Assembly (NCBI GenBank): GCA_019136685.1
Contig: JAGVTS010000188.1
Span: forward strand, 1 to 35,227
Direction: 5' to 3'
DNA: 35,227 nucleotides
Origin: Bacillota bacterium
Lineage (GTDB): Bacteria > Bacillota > DTU025
The number at the start of each line of letters is the position of its first letter. The stretch's first letter is position 1. Shown here one piece after another: positions 15,069 through 22,825 of the stretch. Under the pieces are notes generated by a model. It was not told where the DNA came from. It did no database searches and saw only the letters and a program-made list of their open reading frames with translations. The position numbers and the translations under genes are program-made.

Positions 15069-15752
15069 ATGAGAGTGTTCGCGGTCTCGGGAGTGCATCA
15101 CTCCGGCAAGACTACTACCATAGAGCATTTGATCAGGGAGCTTGTCAGGCGTGGGTACAGCGTTGGTACCGTGAAGAGCGTGCACCGGGAGGGATTCTCC
15201 ATTGACCGAGCTGGAACCAATACCGACAGGCACCGCACTGCCGGCGCCATAGCTGTCGCAGCTGTGAGCGACGCGCAGACTGCCATCATGTGGTCGGGCC
15301 GACTTGACTACGACGAAGTCTTGCGTCTGTACGATACTGATTGGGTCATCATTGAGGGCGCCCACCGGGAGCCCTATCCGCGCATAGTAAGCGCCGGCAC
15401 AGAACAGGATATCGAGCAGCGCTTCGATGGGAGTACGTTTCTCATATGCGGAGCGGTGGCAGGGGAGCTTGATTCATGGCGCGGAGTGCCTGTGATGGAT
15501 GTTACCGTCCGGGCAAAGGAGGTAGTTGATCTGTTGGAGCGCAACGTCCCGGAGTCTGACCGCCCGGAGCAGTGCCCTCCGGAACCCGGCCCCGAAGAGC
15601 GGTTCGAGGCCGGAGTGTATGTTGACGGCGAGGAACTGCACCTGGCCCCATTTGTGCAGGATTTCGTGTCCCGGACGGTGCTTGGCATGCTTTCCTCTCT
15701 AAAGGGGTACAAGCCTGGAAGCGAGTTCAAGATCGAGATCAGGCGGTTCTGA
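15069..15752 (+). CDS. mobB: MobB-type nucleotide-binding protein with extra C-terminal domain
   Basis: This 227-residue P-loop protein starts at ATG 15069 with GGAGG 8 nt upstream, just after the S component stop. Walker A is SGVHHSGKTTTIEHL near residues 7-21. The next blocks, YSVGTVKSVHREGFSIDRAGTNTDRH and DWVIIEGAHREPYPRIV (both written in part), match MobB, which helps attach GMP to molybdenum cofactor. Beyond residue about 165 comes a Pro/Glu linker and a domain, VDGEELHLAPFVQDFVSRTV...GMLSSLKGY, not present in E. coli MobB. No other Moco gene is visible here. It could serve Moco maturation or a related nucleotide-transfer step tied to the flanking transporter and kinase. Confidence 0.8.
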   Translation: MRVFAVSGVHHSGKTTTIEHLIRELVRRGYSVGTVKSVHREGFSIDRAGTNTDRHRTAGAIAVAAVSDAQTAIMWSGRLDYDEVLRLYDTDWVIIEGAHREPYPRIVSAGTEQDIEQRFDGSTFLICGAVAGELDSWRGVPVMDVTVRAKEVVDLLERNVPESDRPEQCPPEPGPEERFEAGVYVDGEELHLAPFVQDFVSRTVLGMLSSLKGYKPGSEFKIEIRRF

Positions 15753-15756
15753 GCAC

Positions 15757-16719
15757 ATGCTGCCGCAACAGCCTGGAGTGCCGCGAGAGCCTGGAGTGCC
15801 AGAAGATCCCCATACGCTCCCAGCCCTGCAGGCGTCCCAAGCGCCGGGGGCACGGAAAACCCTGCGGGCTCTTCTGGAACTGAGTCCGGCGCCGCCTGCA
15901 GAGGCAACGCAGCCCCTGCTGGCAGCGGCGATCAAGTCCGCCAAGGCAGTTCTGGCGCTGGCTGAGCGCAAGAGCGACACTATACTGCTGCGGGCGGGCG
16001 CAGGAGACCATGGCATGCTTTTGGTCCTCAAGGTATATGACGAGGCGCACCCCGGGCAGGGCGGAAGTGTGGGCCGCGCCGGCAGGGAGGCAGATGCGCT
16101 TTTGCGTCTGGCACAGGCCGGCGTCTGCGTTCCCGGGCTGATTGCGTCGGGAGAACGTGCGCTGCTGCGCCGTTATGTTGAGGGTCCGATTGTAAGGGAC
16201 CTGCATTGGGATGTGGCGCTCGCCCGTCAGCTGGCGGAGTGGGTTTTCCGGTGCCATGCGGCGCTTGCGGTCGATATGGTCGATACCGCCGAGACGGCGG
16301 GCGCCGACGCGCACGGCCTCGGGCGCTCGTGGCTGGTAGGCGATATGAACCTCGGCAATTTCGTGCTCGATGTCGCGTCTGGAAGGCTCTGCGGAATTGA
16401 CCTGGGCGATACCCGGGTGGGCGACCCCATGGACGATGTTGGTGAAGGATGCATGCGGATTATTGGTCGAAGGCCGGGATTCACAGCCGACAGGTGGGAG
16501 TGCGCTGTGGCCTTTGCTTCCTGCTACGGCCGGCTTGCCGGAAGTGTGGAGTACGTGCTCTCAGAGGTTCCCATGCGCGCGTCTGCGTCATTTCGACAGA
16601 TGGCCGTGTGGCGAAGCGACCCGTTCATGGCCGAGGTAGCAGATGCCTTTCCGTTCCTCTGGGACGAAGCGCTACTTTCGTGGGCAAGGGCTAAACAACA
16701 GGAGCCGTCTGGCCGATAG
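15757..16719 (+). CDS. Aminoglycoside-phosphotransferase-fold (APH-like) kinase of unknown substrate
   Basis: This 320-residue protein begins 5 nt after mobB at ATG 15757. The ATP lysine region is probably LLVLKVYDEA near residues 87-96. The catalytic loop reads VGDMNLGNFVLD near 193-204 and the metal site GIDLGDT near 210-216, the APH-family pattern HGDxxxxN/xxDW in variant form. The N-terminal 40 residues are Pro-rich and contain a tandem PGVPREPGVPED repeat. The C-terminal half is helical. Small-molecule phosphorylation in the cytoplasm is expected, and position after the S component and MobB suggests that a salvaged precursor may be the substrate. A sigma-28-like site overlaps its last codons. 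Confidence 0.7.
   Translation: MLPQQPGVPREPGVPEDPHTLPALQASQAPGARKTLRALLELSPAPPAEATQPLLAAAIKSAKAVLALAERKSDTILLRAGAGDHGMLLVLKVYDEAHPGQGGSVGRAGREADALLRLAQAGVCVPGLIASGERALLRRYVEGPIVRDLHWDVALARQLAEWVFRCHAALAVDMVDTAETAGADAHGLGRSWLVGDMNLGNFVLDVASGRLCGIDLGDTRVGDPMDDVGEGCMRIIGRRPGFTADRWECAVAFASCYGRLAGSVEYVLSEVPMRASASFRQMAVWRSDPFMAEVADAFPFLWDEALLSWARAKQQEPSGR
15771..15800 (+). repeat. 12-bp direct repeat at the start of the APH-like gene
   Basis: GCCTGGAGTGCC occurs at 15771-15782 and 15789-15800, an 18-nt period that codes two PGVP(R/D-type) units in the disordered N-terminus. It looks like a small in-frame duplication. Confidence 0.6.
16692..16719 (+). promoter_or_regulatory. Sigma-28 (SigD/FliA)-type promoter for cheX
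   Basis: TAAA at 16692-16695 and GCCGATAG at 16712-16719 are separated by 16 nt, close to the motility sigma consensus TAAA-N15-GCCGATAA (7 of 8 at the -10). It lies about 28 nt before the cheX ATG and overlaps the last codons of the APH-like gene. The same 16-nt spacing is found at the flgM site, which supports it. Confidence 0.55.
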
Positions 16720-16747
16720 ATAATCCGGAGGGAACGGAGGGCGAGGT

Positions 16748-17209
16748 ATGAAGGTGGAGTTTGTTAACCCCTTTGCGTCTGCAGTGCTGATGGTGTTCCA
16801 GAAGGAATTCGGGATGAATGTCATGCGCGACTCGCTCGCGCTTCAGCAGGGGCCGCTCACCGGCGCCGACGTAAACACGATTATCGGTGTCACCGGCCAG
16901 CTCGAAGGACAGGTCATATACACCTTCGACGAACGGGTAGCCCTGCGCATTGCTTCCGCGCTGATGGGTGAGCCATTGGAGGAGCTGGACGAACTGGCGA
17001 AGAGCGCCGTGGCCGAGCTGGGCAACATCATCACCGGGAATGCTGCGATCGGGCTGTCGGAGAATGGGTTCAACTGCATACTGACTCCGCCAACGCTGCT
17101 CACGGGCAAAGAACTCATAGTAACTACTTTTACGCCGGTTCTGAATATTCCTTTCTCCACCGACTTCGGAATGGTCACAGTCCATGTGGCGCTGAGGGAA
17201 AGATCCTAG
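16748..17209 (+). CDS. cheX: CheX-type CheY-phosphate phosphatase
   Basis: This 153-residue cytoplasmic chemotaxis protein of the CheC/CheX/FliY class shortens the CheY-P signal. The catalytic motif E-x-x-N is present once as E90-L-G-N93 inside SAVAELGNIITGNAAI, as in CheX (CheC has two copies). The N-terminal MKVEFVNPFASAVLMVFQ and the C-terminal strand-rich half ending MVTVHVAL also fit. ATG 16748 follows GGAACGGAGGGCGAGGT. The gene sits alone between the APH-like kinase and the flagellar operon, with its own sigma-28-like promoter and a following terminator, so it is probably a late motility gene transcribed separately from the main che operon. Confidence 0.88.
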   Translation: MKVEFVNPFASAVLMVFQKEFGMNVMRDSLALQQGPLTGADVNTIIGVTGQLEGQVIYTFDERVALRIASALMGEPLEELDELAKSAVAELGNIITGNAAIGLSENGFNCILTPPTLLTGKELIVTTFTPVLNIPFSTDFGMVTVHVALRERS

Positions 17210-17264
17210 GCCGCATCACTGAGAAAATCTTGCCCGGTTCGGGAAACAAATGCACCTATCGGCG

Positions 17265-17292
17265 AAAGACGCTCCAAGAACGGAGCGTCTTT
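17265..17292 (+). terminator. Intrinsic terminator after cheX
   Basis: AAAGACGCTCC (17265-17275) and GGAGCGTCTTT (17282-17292) form a perfect 11-bp stem with loop AAGAAC, then CATTTGG. It lies 55 nt after the cheX stop and separates cheX from the flagellar operon. Confidence 0.8.
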
Positions 17293-17397
17293 CATTTGGT
17301 TCGGTTCTATGTCGAGCAGTGGAAAACAAGCCGTGCATGAACGTCCGGACCAGCTACAGCCGCAGTTGCAAGTTGGAAGCCAGCTGTGCGAGTGTCA

Positions 17398-17413
17398 TGG
17401 CACGCATTTTGCT
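17398..17413 (+). promoter_or_regulatory. Sigma-54 (RpoN) -24/-12 promoter for the flgF operon
   Basis: TGGCACGCATTTTGCT matches the sigma-54 consensus TGGCACG-N4-TTGC(A/T) at every conserved position, including the GG at -24 and GC at -12 with exact spacing. It lies in the 225-nt stretch between the cheX terminator and flgF, about 105 nt before the flgF start. Transcription would begin near 17425. Sigma-54 promoters need an activator ATPase; no rpoN or activator gene is in this window, and no clear enhancer palindrome could be picked out upstream. Confidence 0.65.
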
Positions 17414-17517
17414 TCAACCAAATGGCGGGCGCATGTCACTCGTCACTTGCTGTTCGCTGTTTGCGCCGCACGCGGTTGCAGCCGCACGAACTCAGGTGGG
17501 AGAAGGGAGGGTAGGTA

Positions 17518-18276
17518 TTGGTAAGAGGGATCTACATAGCTGCGTCGGGCATGATGGCGCAAGAGGCAAAGCAATCGGCGATCTCAAACAACCTCGCCAA
17601 TGCATCGACTCCGGGGTTCAAGCGCGACATCGCAGTCGGGGAATCGTTTTCCGACATCGTCTCTGGGTTTGCCAGGTCGCCTATTGGCCGCATGGGCATG
17701 TCGACTGCGATTACGGCAGTCTACTCCGACCATTCGGCGGGATCGACGGCGAGCACAGAGAACCCGTTTGACCTGGCGATAGAGGGCGACGGGATGTTCG
17801 CTATCCAAACGGACACGGGCGTCAGGTACTCGCGAGCCGGCAATTTCAAGTTGGACGCAGAGTCGTATCTGGTCACGCGCGATGGTTACAGGGTGCTTGG
17901 CGTTGATGGACCAATCAGGGTGGATGGATCCCTAGTAGTGCAGGACGACGGTGGGGTCTACTCAGACGGGGAGTTCCGCGGGAGGTTGGCTATAGTAATT
18001 CCTGTAGTCAGCGAAGGGCTGGTCAAGGTGGGGGGAGGGCTCTACGCGGAGCGGGCCGGAGCCGCGGGTGCTCCGGGCGCGGCAGGCATGGTGCAGGCGC
18101 AGCCGGGCCAGGCCAGGGTAATCCAGGGCGCACTGGAGTCGTCCAACGTGAATGTGGTACGCGAGATGGTCGATATGATGACCGGCTACAGGACGTACGA
18201 AGCGACGCAGCGAGCGTTGCTCTCGCACGATGCTTTGCTGGACAAGGCTGTTAACGAGGTAGGCCGAGTAGGGTAG
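17518..18276 (+). CDS. flgF: Flagellar proximal rod protein FlgF (FlhO-like)
   Basis: This 252-residue rod/hook family protein is exported through the flagellar type III apparatus. The N-terminal signature VRGIYIAASGMMAQEAKQSA ... NNLANASTPGFKRD and a C-terminal helix ending MMTGYRTYEATQRALLSHD are those of the FlgE/F/G family, and the length suits FlgF. The start is TTG 17518, with GGAGGG 6 nt upstream; no ATG or GTG lies nearby in frame. It is the first gene of the rod-ring operon and is downstream of the sigma-54 site. A second family member, flgG, follows, so the FlgF label rests partly on order and on lower similarity to FlgG. Confidence 0.85.
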   Translation: MVRGIYIAASGMMAQEAKQSAISNNLANASTPGFKRDIAVGESFSDIVSGFARSPIGRMGMSTAITAVYSDHSAGSTASTENPFDLAIEGDGMFAIQTDTGVRYSRAGNFKLDAESYLVTRDGYRVLGVDGPIRVDGSLVVQDDGGVYSDGEFRGRLAIVIPVVSEGLVKVGGGLYAERAGAAGAPGAAGMVQAQPGQARVIQGALESSNVNVVREMVDMMTGYRTYEATQRALLSHDALLDKAVNEVGRVG

Positions 18277-18397
18277 GAAGGGTAGATCAGGGCAACAAGG
18301 AGCGACACAATTTCAGATGCGGCCGGACCGCGCACGCGGGGGCCGCGGGCTGCCGATTGACTGACGCAGCCCACAGAATGAGGAGGTCTGTATCGCC

Positions 18398-19186
18398 ATG
18401 ATGAGGGCGTTATGGAGCGCGGCCACCGGAATGCTTGCGAAGCAGCTCGATATGGATGTTATCGCGAATAACCTGGCCAACGTGAACAGCGCGGGTTTCA
18501 AGAAGAGCAGAGTCGACTTCCAGGACCTCATGTATCAGACTATCAGAACCGCAGGCAGCACCGTGGCCCAGGGGTCCAGGGTGCCCACGGGCATCCAGGT
18601 GGGCTTGGGAACTAGGGCTGCCGCAATTCAGAAGGTTTTTTCCCAAGGAGACTTCATTCAAACAGAGAACCCCCTCGATCTCGTCATTGAAGGAGACGGT
18701 TTCTTCCAGGTGCTCTTGCCGGACGGCTCGACCGCATACACCCGCACGGGCGCATTCAAGGTCGACTCCGAGGGGCGAGTGGTGACCTCGGACGGATTCG
18801 TCATGGAGCCTGAACTGGTCGTGCCCGCCAACGCTGTCGACATATCCATCGGCACTGACGGCACGGTCACAATCCAGGTTGCAGGCGAGAATACCCCCAC
18901 TGAGCTCGGGCAGATCCAACTGGCTCGCTTCCTCAACCCGGGCGGCTTGGTGTCGATCGGCCGCAACCTCTACAAACCGACCGCTGCCTCCGGCGACCCC
19001 GCGGTGGGCACTCCGGGGCTGGAGGGCATCGGCACCATCGCTCAGAAGTTCCTCGAGATGTCCAACGTGAAGGTAGTAGAAGAGATGGTTAACATGATCA
19101 TCGCTCAGAGGGCGTACGAGGTGAACTCCAAGGCCATCCAGACATCTGATGAGATGCTCGCTGCCGCCAACAACTTGAGGAGATAA
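18398..19186 (+). CDS. flgG: Flagellar distal rod protein FlgG
   Basis: This 262-residue protein forms the distal rod that spans the envelope to the hook. The N-terminus [20 protein letters not shown] ... [24 protein letters not shown] is diagnostic of FlgG. The mid region has [20 protein letters not shown] and the C-terminus [18 protein letters not shown] ... [13 protein letters not shown] 18398 has AGGAGG 11 nt upstream; the next codon is also ATG. The 121-nt gap after flgF is GC-rich with a small GGCTG/CAGCC hairpin near 18345-18375 and no recognised gene. In organisms with an outer membrane FlgG passes through the FlgH/FlgI bushing, and those genes follow here. Confidence 0.93.
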   Translation: MMRALWSAATGMLAKQLDMDVIANNLANVNSAGFKKSRVDFQDLMYQTIRTAGSTVAQGSRVPTGIQVGLGTRAAAIQKVFSQGDFIQTENPLDLVIEGDGFFQVLLPDGSTAYTRTGAFKVDSEGRVVTSDGFVMEPELVVPANAVDISIGTDGTVTIQVAGENTPTELGQIQLARFLNPGGLVSIGRNLYKPTAASGDPAVGTPGLEGIGTIAQKFLEMSNVKVVEEMVNMIIAQRAYEVNSKAIQTSDEMLAAANNLRR

Positions 19187-19225
19187 TGCGGGCAGTGTTG
19201 CATGAGCCGAATGGTGTGATGTGAG

Positions 19226-20056
19226 ATGACACGCGCTGTAGCCTTCCTGGCACTGTGTTGTGTGGGGCTGTGCTATATGGGATTGTGCTGGGCCGGACTA
19301 TGCCGGGCAGAGGCTGAACCACCGGTCGACCTGACCATCGAGTTCGCAAGCCCGGCCTACGCCGCCGGCCCTCAGATACTCCTAGGCGACATAGCCCGCG
19401 TCCACGTGCTCGATGATGTTCTTCGGGTTCAGCTGGAGCAGATGGAAGTGGGTGTGGCGCCGATTCCGGGCGCCTCGCGCAAGGTCAACATGGGCCAGGT
19501 GCAAGTGAGGATGAGGCAGCAGCGAATCGATCCGGCGCCGTTCAGCTTTGAAGGTCCCACGGAGATATCAGTGACTGCGGTGGCTGAGCGAGTCGCTGCG
19601 CGCAGCGTTGAGCAGGCGGCAATCCAGGCGGTGTGCGCCGATGCCGGAGGTGCTTTGGATCCGCAGGGCGTGAAGGTGGTCCGATTCGACTACCCGCAGG
19701 GCCTGACGGTGCCCCTGGGTCCGGTTGTCCTGGAGGCGTCAGTGGTGCCGCCCGGCGCCGACGCGGCGTTGGTGAGGGCCAATGTCAATGTAGTGGTGGG
19801 CGGCGTATCAGCCCGCACGGTGCCGGTATGGATGGAGATTACCGCCCCGCCGATGATAGCGCGGGGAAGCGCCATACTGCTGGTGGCGGCGGGTCCCGGG
19901 GTGCGCGTGACTGTGCCGGCTGTAGCGCTGGAAGATGGTCGTCCGGGGCAGCGGATCCGCGTGAGGAACACGGTCTCCGGGGTTGAGGTAGCCGGCCGGG
20001 TCATGGACCCGGGCACGGTGCAGGTGACTTTGAGCGCCATGGGGGGAGTGCTATGA
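19226..20056 (+). CDS. flgA: Flagellar P-ring assembly chaperone FlgA
   Basis: This 276-residue exported protein is needed for P-ring formation. Residues 1-30 form a signal peptide with an odd repeated motif (VGLCYMGLCWAGLC) ending RAEA. The mature part has the FlgA/SAF pattern: an N-terminal segment ending GDIARVHVLD, and a C-terminal SAF domain with AAGPGVRVTVPAVALEDGRPGQRIRVRN (in part) and GRVMDPGTVQVT, typical of the family. ATG 19226 has only a weak ribosome binding site (GGTGTGATGTGAG). It overlaps flgH by ATGA. Presence of FlgA beside FlgH and FlgI supports a real P/L-ring system. Confidence 0.85.
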   Translation: MTRAVAFLALCCVGLCYMGLCWAGLCRAEAEPPVDLTIEFASPAYAAGPQILLGDIARVHVLDDVLRVQLEQMEVGVAPIPGASRKVNMGQVQVRMRQQRIDPAPFSFEGPTEISVTAVAERVAARSVEQAAIQAVCADAGGALDPQGVKVVRFDYPQGLTVPLGPVVLEASVVPPGADAALVRANVNVVVGGVSARTVPVWMEITAPPMIARGSAILLVAAGPGVRVTVPAVALEDGRPGQRIRVRNTVSGVEVAGRVMDPGTVQVTLSAMGGVL

Positions 20057-20706
20057 GGAGCAATGCGAGATGCGCAATCGCCGTCGCGCTGATTGCCACA
20101 GCCGCCGCAGCAATCGCGGCGGCCGCATGCCCGGCTGCAGTCACGGCGACATCGCTGTACGCAGCGAGCGCGGCACAGCCAGGCTTTTCAGCCATGTATT
20201 CTGATCACAAGGCCAGGCAGGTCGGAGACCTGCTTACGATAATGGTCACCGAAGTATCGTACGCGCAGAACAGGACGGACACTCAGACTCAAAAGGGCAT
20301 AGGGGCCGATCTCAGTCCGAGCGGCGCTGTGTTTGACTTTCTTAAGGCTGTCAAGCTGGAAACTGGCGCGGGGCTCAACTTGGGCAACTCGGCCAAGGGC
20401 GGAACGTCGACATCGAGGTCGGGCAAGCTGATTGGCACCATTACCGCCCAGGTAGTCGAGGTGCTGCCCAACGGCGATCTGAGGATCCGCGGAGCGCGGG
20501 AGGTGTCGGTCAATCATGAGATGGAGCAGATGGTCATAACAGGCATCGTCAGGCAACGTGACATATCGCCCGGCAATACGATTCCGTCTACGATGGTTGC
20601 CGACGCGCAGATTGCCTTCTCGGGCGACATCTACACAGGCGAGAAGGGCGGCATCTTCAAGACGCTCTGGGACGGATTGGTTTACGTATGGAACTGGATC
20701 TTCTAG
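20053..20706 (+). CDS. flgH: Flagellar L-ring protein FlgH
   Basis: This 217-residue outer-membrane ring protein has family blocks MYSDHKARQVGDLLTIMVTE near residues 48-67, TSRSGKLIGTITAQVVEVLPNGDLRIRG (in part) near 120-146 and DISPGNTIPSTMVADAQIAF near 176-195. FlgH is normally a lipoprotein. Here the Ala-rich signal region contains C26 in IAAAAC, a poor lipobox lacking Leu at -3, so lipidation is uncertain. The length matches the family. ATG 20053 overlaps the flgA stop. L-rings occur only in cells with an outer membrane, so this gene is strong evidence for a diderm envelope. Confidence 0.93.
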   Translation: MRSNARCAIAVALIATAAAAIAAAACPAAVTATSLYAASAAQPGFSAMYSDHKARQVGDLLTIMVTEVSYAQNRTDTQTQKGIGADLSPSGAVFDFLKAVKLETGAGLNLGNSAKGGTSTSRSGKLIGTITAQVVEVLPNGDLRIRGAREVSVNHEMEQMVITGIVRQRDISPGNTIPSTMVADAQIAFSGDIYTGEKGGIFKTLWDGLVYVWNWIF

Positions 20707-20725
20707 CGGTGGCGGGGGTGATAGC

Positions 20726-21931
20726 ATGGCCGTCAGTCCGGACTGGATCAGACAAGCAAGGGAACCACTTGCGGCCCGGGCCGGGAAGCCTGGGGCGGAG
20801 GAGAGTTCGAACTGGGAGTTATTCTCGACCATGTCAGACCGCGAACAGCAGCGTGGGCCAAGGTGGTTGACCAGTCAGACGACTGCAAACGTCCTGGCGA
20901 TCCTGCTGGCGCTGGTACTGATGATCTTGACTGCCTTGATAATGGTTTCCGGCGGAGCGCGCGCCGCGGAGGGCGAGCCCGGCGGCTCAGGCATTACTGT
21001 CCGCATCAAGGACATTACGCGTGTGTACGGTGTGCGCGGAAATCAGCTCATAGGATACGGGCTTGTTGTGGGGCTGAGAGGTACAGGCGATAGCCGAAGC
21101 GCCCCGTACACAGCGCGCAGTGTCGCAAACATGCTGGAGAAGTTCATGATCACGGTGGACCCGTCAGAGGTCAAGTCGAAGAATATCGCGGCTGTTATGG
21201 TTACGGCCGTTCTGCCGCCTTTCGCGAAACCGGGCGATGCCCTCGACATTGTTGCGTCTTCGATTGGCGACGCCAAAAGCCTGTTAGGCGGCACATTACT
21301 CCTCACGGAGCTGGCGGGATTGGACAGCAAGGTCTATGCAATGGCCCAAGGGCAGATCGTCGCAGGCGCGGATGCTATGCCGACGGTGGGCCGCATTCCG
21401 TCAGGCGCCACAGTCGAGGGCTACGTGCCCATGGAGATGGTTTCGCCGGAGGGATACATGGTTCTTTCGCTGATCAACCCGGACTATACCACTGCGACGC
21501 GGATCGCCGACGCGGTGTGCGCCCGGTTCGGAAGCAACAGTGCGGTCGCGATCGACGGCGGCTCAGTGCGGGTGACTGTGCCCGAGAACTTCCGCCAGAC
21601 GCCAACGCCGTTCGCCGCGGAGCTGGGCGAACTCCAGGTCAAGCCGGATGCGCCGGCGCGGGTGGTCGTCAACTCCCGCACGGGAGTGGTCGTAATCGGC
21701 GCCAACGTGAAGATAAGCCCGGCGGCCGTGTCATACAACGGGTTCAACGTACTGGTGGGAGCGGCGGCGGATGCATCAGCCGGCAGCACAGTCGTGCTGG
21801 AAGCCGGATCCACCATTCAGACGCTGGTAGCGGCGCTCAATGCAGTGGGCGCGCGCCCGCGGGATGTCATGAGCATTATGGAAGCCCTGAAGGCCTGCGG
21901 CGCCCTTCAGGCGGAGCTTGAAGTCATGTGA
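20726..21931 (+). CDS. flgI: Flagellar P-ring protein FlgI
   Basis: This protein forms the peptidoglycan-level ring around the rod. Diagnostic blocks are VRIKDITRVYGVRGNQLIGY, GLVVGLRGTGD, SKNIAAVMVTAVLPPFAKPG and, at the end, NAVGARPRDVMSIMEALKA. From ATG 20726 (GGGGGTG 6 nt upstream) it is 401 residues, with about 50 charged residues before the hydrophobic signal segment VLAILLALVLMILTALIM. The in-frame ATG at 20831 would give a 366-residue protein with a normal-length signal peptide and is a good alternative start. Export is by Sec to the periplasm, where FlgA assists assembly. Confidence 0.92.
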   Translation: MAVSPDWIRQAREPLAARAGKPGAEESSNWELFSTMSDREQQRGPRWLTSQTTANVLAILLALVLMILTALIMVSGGARAAEGEPGGSGITVRIKDITRVYGVRGNQLIGYGLVVGLRGTGDSRSAPYTARSVANMLEKFMITVDPSEVKSKNIAAVMVTAVLPPFAKPGDALDIVASSIGDAKSLLGGTLLLTELAGLDSKVYAMAQGQIVAGADAMPTVGRIPSGATVEGYVPMEMVSPEGYMVLSLINPDYTTATRIADAVCARFGSNSAVAIDGGSVRVTVPENFRQTPTPFAAELGELQVKPDAPARVVVNSRTGVVVIGANVKISPAAVSYNGFNVLVGAAADASAGSTVVLEAGSTIQTLVAALNAVGARPRDVMSIMEALKACGALQAELEVM

Positions 21932-21947
21932 GTGGGAGGCGGGTGAG

Positions 21948-22316
21948 ATGGCCGAGATGACAGTGGATATTCGGGCAGTCCACAACATGGGCATGAGCTT
22001 AGCCGATGTTGGTCGGCAGGCCGGCGCGGGCGGCGCGGTAGGATCAGGCGGACCCGGCGGCGATTGCGATCCGGAGCTGATCCGGGCTTGCCGGGAATTC
22101 GAGGCGATATTCATAGAAACGATTCTCAAGTCGGCCAGAGCCGGACTGCCCAAGGATGGACTGCTTTCCTCTCATGAGCAGGAGATTGCCACCGGCATGC
22201 TCGATTCGGAGATGGCTCGCGCGATGGCGCAGGGACGCGGTATCGGGCTCGCCGAGTTCATTCGAAATGACATCATGAGAAGGGAGAAACGGGTGAAGAC
22301 GAATGCCGCTGGATAA
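21948..22316 (+). CDS. flgJ: Flagellar rod-binding protein FlgJ, N-terminal domain only
   Basis: This 122-residue protein corresponds to the rod-binding half of FlgJ, with the signature CREFEAIFIETILKSARAGLP (split) near residues 48-68, then SSHEQEIATGMLDSEMARAMAQGRGIGLAE. The peptidoglycan hydrolase half found in enterobacterial FlgJ is missing; a stand-alone FlgJ-type glucosaminidase lies at 5345-5803. ATG 21948 follows GGGAGGCGGGTGAG; the frame upstream to 21918 overlaps flgI and is not needed. It overlaps yvyF by 14 nt. A Gly-rich linker near residues 25-38 precedes the domain. Confidence 0.88.
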   Translation: MAEMTVDIRAVHNMGMSLADVGRQAGAGGAVGSGGPGGDCDPELIRACREFEAIFIETILKSARAGLPKDGLLSSHEQEIATGMLDSEMARAMAQGRGIGLAEFIRNDIMRREKRVKTNAAG

Positions 22317-22788
22317 CTGCGTAAGGTGCGGAAAGCTGTTCAACAGGCTGTCGAGGCCTATCTGCACCGATTGTGCCAGGGAAGAGGAGCGTCAGGCCAA
22401 GGTGGTCATGGATTTCCTCAAAGATAGCCCGAGCGCCACCATTGAGGAGATAGCCGGGGCCACGGGGGTGGACAGCCGGGTCATACTGCGACTCATCCGC
22501 GACGACCGGCTGCAGATAACGTCCGCCCACTACGTGTCTCACAGCTGCAGGGCGTGCGGTGCTTCGATAACCGCGGGTCAATACTGCTTTCACTGCCTGA
22601 GGAAGTTTGGCCGGGCTCTGACGGGGAAGGACATCGGGCGCAGTGGAACCCGGGGCGCGGGTGGAACGAGCGGCCCCGGCAGAGCGGAGGGAGCAGGCGA
22701 CTTGCGCGGCGGGTTGGGCGATGCTGATCGGGCGAGGATCGCGAGGATGGCAACTCCCGAGCGCAGGCGCGGCGACAAGAAACCATAG
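22303..22788 (+). CDS. yvyF: YvyF-family flagellar operon protein (double Cys4 zinc-ribbon)
   Basis: This 161-residue protein belongs to the YvyF family of Firmicutes flagellar loci. It has two Cys4 zinc-binding pairs: C6-C9/C21-C24 (CVRCG, CTDC) and C82-C85/C95-C98 (CRACG, CFHC). Between them is a helix-turn-helix-like stretch TIEEIAGATGVDSRVILRLIRDDRL. The C-terminal 55 residues are Gly/Arg-rich and probably disordered. In Bacillus subtilis it lies immediately before flgM, as here. Its role is not settled; a regulatory role in late flagellar expression is likely. The sigma-28 promoter of flgM follows its stop. Confidence 0.85.
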   Translation: MPLDNCVRCGKLFNRLSRPICTDCAREEERQAKVVMDFLKDSPSATIEEIAGATGVDSRVILRLIRDDRLQITSAHYVSHSCRACGASITAGQYCFHCLRKFGRALTGKDIGRSGTRGAGGTSGPGRAEGAGDLRGGLGDADRARIARMATPERRRGDKKP

Positions 22789-22825
22789 GCGAGGCGTGTG
22801 CATTGGCGCTCCCGGGCAGAGGGTA

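Noticed and set aside
17250..17771. A 173-codon frame overlapping the start of flgF
   Set aside because: It runs through the cheX terminator and the sigma-54 site and overlaps flgF in another frame with Cys/Arg-rich, family-free protein; a shadow frame.
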